A DNA stretch of 6,515 bases from Synergistota bacterium (GTDB lineage: Bacteria > Synergistota > Synergistia > Synergistales > Synergistaceae): the NCBI GenBank assembly GCA_023450745.1, contig JAEXGR010000033.1, forward strand, positions 1-6,515, written 5' to 3'. A program made the translations under genes and the position numbers. Positions within the stretch are counted from its first letter, which is position 1, and each line of letters starts with the position of its first letter. The notes below the pieces were generated by a model. That model ran no database searches and was not told the origin of the DNA. It worked only from the letters and a program-made list of their open reading frames with translations. This document shows, piece by piece, positions 5,185-6,515 of this stretch.

Positions 5185-5553
5185 ATGATTCAGCTGCGTA
5201 CAGTACTTAACGTAGCCGACAATTCCGGCGCAAAGAAAATCCTCTGCGTCCAGGTTAAGGGCGGCAGCTTCCGCAAGGTGGGCACCGTCGGCGATGTTAT
5301 CGTAGGCGCCGTTCGCGAAGCGGCCCCCAACGCCAACATCAAGAAGGGTGACGTCGTGAAGGCCGTCATCGTCAGGACGAAGAAAGAGATCCGCCGCAAG
5401 GATGGCTCTTACGTGCGTTTTGACGATAACGCGGCCGTTGTCATTGACAATAACGGCGACCCCAGAGGAACACGTATATTTGGTCCTGTAGCAAGGGAAC
5501 TGAGAGAAAAGAAGTATATGCGTATCGTCTCTCTGGCGCCCGAAGTAGTGTAG
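5185..5553 (+). CDS. rplN: 50S ribosomal protein L14 (uL14)
   Basis: L14 lies on the subunit interface of the 50S, forms a bridge to 16S rRNA with L19, and is the binding site of the silencing factor RsfS. The product is 122 residues, the standard length. It begins MIQLRTVLNVADNSGAKKIL (1-20), with the highly conserved NVADNSGA. VGDVIVGAVREAAPN (35-49), KKGDVVKAVIVRTKKEIRR (53-71) and the C-terminal GTRIFGPVARELR (95-107) are family blocks. It opens the spc block, which in E. coli has its own promoter; here the 2-nt gap to rpsQ leaves no such space. The TAG stop runs into the AGGGGGT that serves rplX. Confidence 0.98.
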   Translation: MIQLRTVLNVADNSGAKKILCVQVKGGSFRKVGTVGDVIVGAVREAAPNANIKKGDVVKAVIVRTKKEIRRKDGSYVRFDDNAAVVIDNNGDPRGTRIFGPVARELREKKYMRIVSLAPEVV

Positions 5554-5566
5554 GGGGTAACCTGCC

Positions 5567-5893
5567 ATGTCTAAAATGAGAATCAAAAAGGGAGACCGCG
5601 TGCGCGTCATCTCCGGAAAAGACGCCGGCAAAGAGGGCAAGATCCTTAAGAGGAACATCGACAAGGATACGGTCGTCGTGGAAAACGTAAACTTCGTTAC
5701 CAAGAGCGTCCGTCCGACCCAGAAGGATCCCCGCGGCGGACTCGTCAAGAAAGAGGCAGCTCTTTCCGCATCAAAGGTAATGCTGGTCTGCCCGAAGTGC
5801 GGCAAAGCGACCCGCGTCGGCCGCGCCTTCCTTGACGATGGTAAGAAGGTCCGTATCTGCAAGCAGTGCGGCGAAATCATCGATAAGGCATAA
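5567..5893 (+). CDS. rplX: 50S ribosomal protein L24 (uL24), zinc-ribbon form
   Basis: L24 starts large-subunit assembly by binding the 5' region of 23S rRNA and sits near the exit tunnel. The product is 108 residues, normal. A KOW domain occupies roughly residues 5-32 (KKGDRVRVISGKDAGKEGKI), followed by VVVENVNFVTKSVRPTQ (36-52) and GGLVKKEAALSASKVMLV (57-74). The C-terminal part has two CxxC pairs, Cys75/Cys78 (CPKCG) and Cys98/Cys101 (CKQCG), a four-cysteine set likely to bind zinc. E. coli L24 lacks these cysteines; other bacterial L24s have them. The start could be the ATG at 5567 or 5576; spacing from AGGGGGT (5552-5558) favours the first. Confidence 0.98.
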   Translation: MSKMRIKKGDRVRVISGKDAGKEGKILKRNIDKDTVVVENVNFVTKSVRPTQKDPRGGLVKKEAALSASKVMLVCPKCGKATRVGRAFLDDGKKVRICKQCGEIIDKA

Positions 5894-5911
5894 TGGGGAG
5901 GGACAACGAAA

Positions 5912-6454
5912 ATGACTCCGCGTCTTTTAACAAAATACACTGAAGAAGTCCTTCCTCGTCTGAACGAGCAGTTCCAGTATAAGAACGTCATGGAAATTCC
6001 GCGCCTCGTTAAAGTCGTGATCAACATCGGCGTCAACGAAGCGAAGCTGGATCAGAAGTACATGGACGCCTCGATCAACGAGCTGACCATAATTTCAGGC
6101 CAGAAGCCGATGATGAAGCGCGCGAAGAAATCCATCGCCGGATTTAAGGTCCGCGAAGGGATGCCCGTGGCGTGCGCGGTAACTCTGAGAAGCGACAGAA
6201 TGTGGGAATTCGTCGATCGCCTTTTTAGCATCGCGCTTCCCCGCATCAAGGACTTCCAGGGAATATCGAAGAGGGGCTTCGACGGCAGAGGCAACTTCAA
6301 CCTCGGCCTTAAAGAGCAGCTTCTCTTCCCTGAAATCGATTACGATAAGGTCATCCGTCAGCGCGGTATGAACATCACGTTCGTGACCACCGCGAAGACC
6401 GATGAGGAAGCCCAGGCGCTCTTAAAAGAGCTGGGCATGCCCTTCGCCCGTTAG
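5912..6454 (+). CDS. rplE: 50S ribosomal protein L5 (uL5)
   Basis: L5 binds 5S rRNA in the central protuberance and contacts P-site tRNA and the 30S head. The product is 180 residues (E. coli 179). It starts with TPRLLTKYTEEVLPRL (2-17) and has YKNVMEIPRLVKVVINIGVNEA from 23 to 44. The P-site loop region GQKPMMKRAKKSIAGFKVREG covers 63-83. FDGRGNFNLGLKEQLLFPEIDYD (123-145) and RGMNITFVTTAKTDEEA (151-167) complete the family signature, and the protein ends LGMPFAR. The ATG is 9 nt after GGAGGG (5897-5902). Its TAG stop is followed at once by GAAGGAG, which serves rpsN. In E. coli the S8 repressor binds near the rplE start; I cannot identify an equivalent structure here by eye. Confidence 0.98.
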   Translation: MTPRLLTKYTEEVLPRLNEQFQYKNVMEIPRLVKVVINIGVNEAKLDQKYMDASINELTIISGQKPMMKRAKKSIAGFKVREGMPVACAVTLRSDRMWEFVDRLFSIALPRIKDFQGISKRGFDGRGNFNLGLKEQLLFPEIDYDKVIRQRGMNITFVTTAKTDEEAQALLKELGMPFAR

Positions 6455-6467
6455 GAAGGAGAAGCAA

Positions 6468-6515
6468 ATGGCCCGTAAAAGTATGGTGAACAAGGCCAAA
6501 GAAGAGCCGAAGTTC
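6468..6515 (+). CDS. rpsN: 30S ribosomal protein S14 (uS14), N-terminus only; probably the short zinc-binding type
   Basis: S14 is a late-binding protein of the 30S head next to S3 and S10. Only 16 codons are present, reading MARKSMVNKAKEEPKF, and the gene runs off the right edge. The start ATG follows AAGGAG (6456-6461) by 6 nt. Position after rplE is where the spc operon places rpsN. The short N-terminus reaching PKF by residue 16 resembles the roughly 61-residue zinc-binding S14 (type Z), in which PKF is followed by a CxxC motif, and not the longer E. coli type. The cysteines lie beyond the window, so the subtype is an inference from the few residues visible. Confidence 0.9.
   Translation, partial: MARKSMVNKAKEEPKF

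Noticed and set aside
5893..5943. ATG overlapping the rplX stop (TAATG) opening a 16-codon frame
   Set aside because: It has no proper Shine-Dalgarno spacing of its own and ends inside rplE; the true rplE start at 5912 has a good site.
5038..6036. A 332-codon open frame on the minus strand across rpsQ, rplN, rplX and rplE
   Set aside because: It lies entirely antisense to four well-recognised ribosomal protein genes, shows no family resemblance I can see, and open antisense frames are common opposite strongly codon-biased GC-rich genes.
1..6515. CRISPR arrays, insertion sequences, tRNA or rRNA genes
   Set aside because: No spaced repeats, terminal inverted repeats, transposase frames or tRNA-like folds seen; the window is filled by ribosomal protein genes in the standard order.

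Overview
This window is a contiguous piece of a bacterial str-S10-spc ribosomal protein gene cluster, read entirely on the + strand. It holds the 3' end of tuf, then rpsJ, rplC, rplD, rplW, rplB, rpsS, rplV, rpsC, rplP, rpmC, rpsQ, rplN, rplX and rplE, and the first 16 codons of rpsN. There are 14 complete genes and two partial ones. The window is essentially all coding: the largest gap is 32 nt (rpsJ-rplC), most gaps are 2-20 nt, and rplD and rplW overlap by one base.

Region by region: positions 1-131 are the EF-Tu C-terminus, the end of the str block. Positions 149-5182 are the S10 block (S10, L3, L4, L23, L2, S19, L22, S3, L16, L29, S17). Positions 5185-6515 are the start of the spc block (L14, L24, L5, S14). 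The blocks that are separate operons in E. coli are fused here. Only 17 nt separate tuf from rpsJ, leaving no room for an S10 leader, and only 2 nt separate rpsQ from rplN, leaving no room for an spc promoter. The products assemble the early large-subunit core and exit tunnel (L2, L3, L4, L22, L23, L24, L29), the central protuberance and GTPase-side elements (L5, L14, L16), and small-subunit head and body proteins (S3, S10, S14, S17, S19). Tight spacing and Shine-Dalgarno sequences that often share bases with the previous stop codon point to one polycistronic message with translational coupling.

Organism: a bacterium of moderate-to-high GC (not computed), with strong AGGAGG-type Shine-Dalgarno sites, occasional TTG/GTG starts, a four-cysteine zinc-ribbon L24, an S14 start that looks like the short zinc-binding type, and direct tuf-S10 linkage. 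This fits a non-proteobacterial lineage. My tentative guess is Synergistota, from general impression of gene order and protein style, but the sequence alone does not prove it.

Nothing here looks like a novel system, mobile element, CRISPR array or defence locus. The observations worth a second look are small: an AT-rich hairpin enclosing the rpsJ stop codon, a perfect extended -10 motif inside rplW, UAG-heavy and UGA-free stop codon use, and local departures from usual family motifs in L2, L16 and L22.
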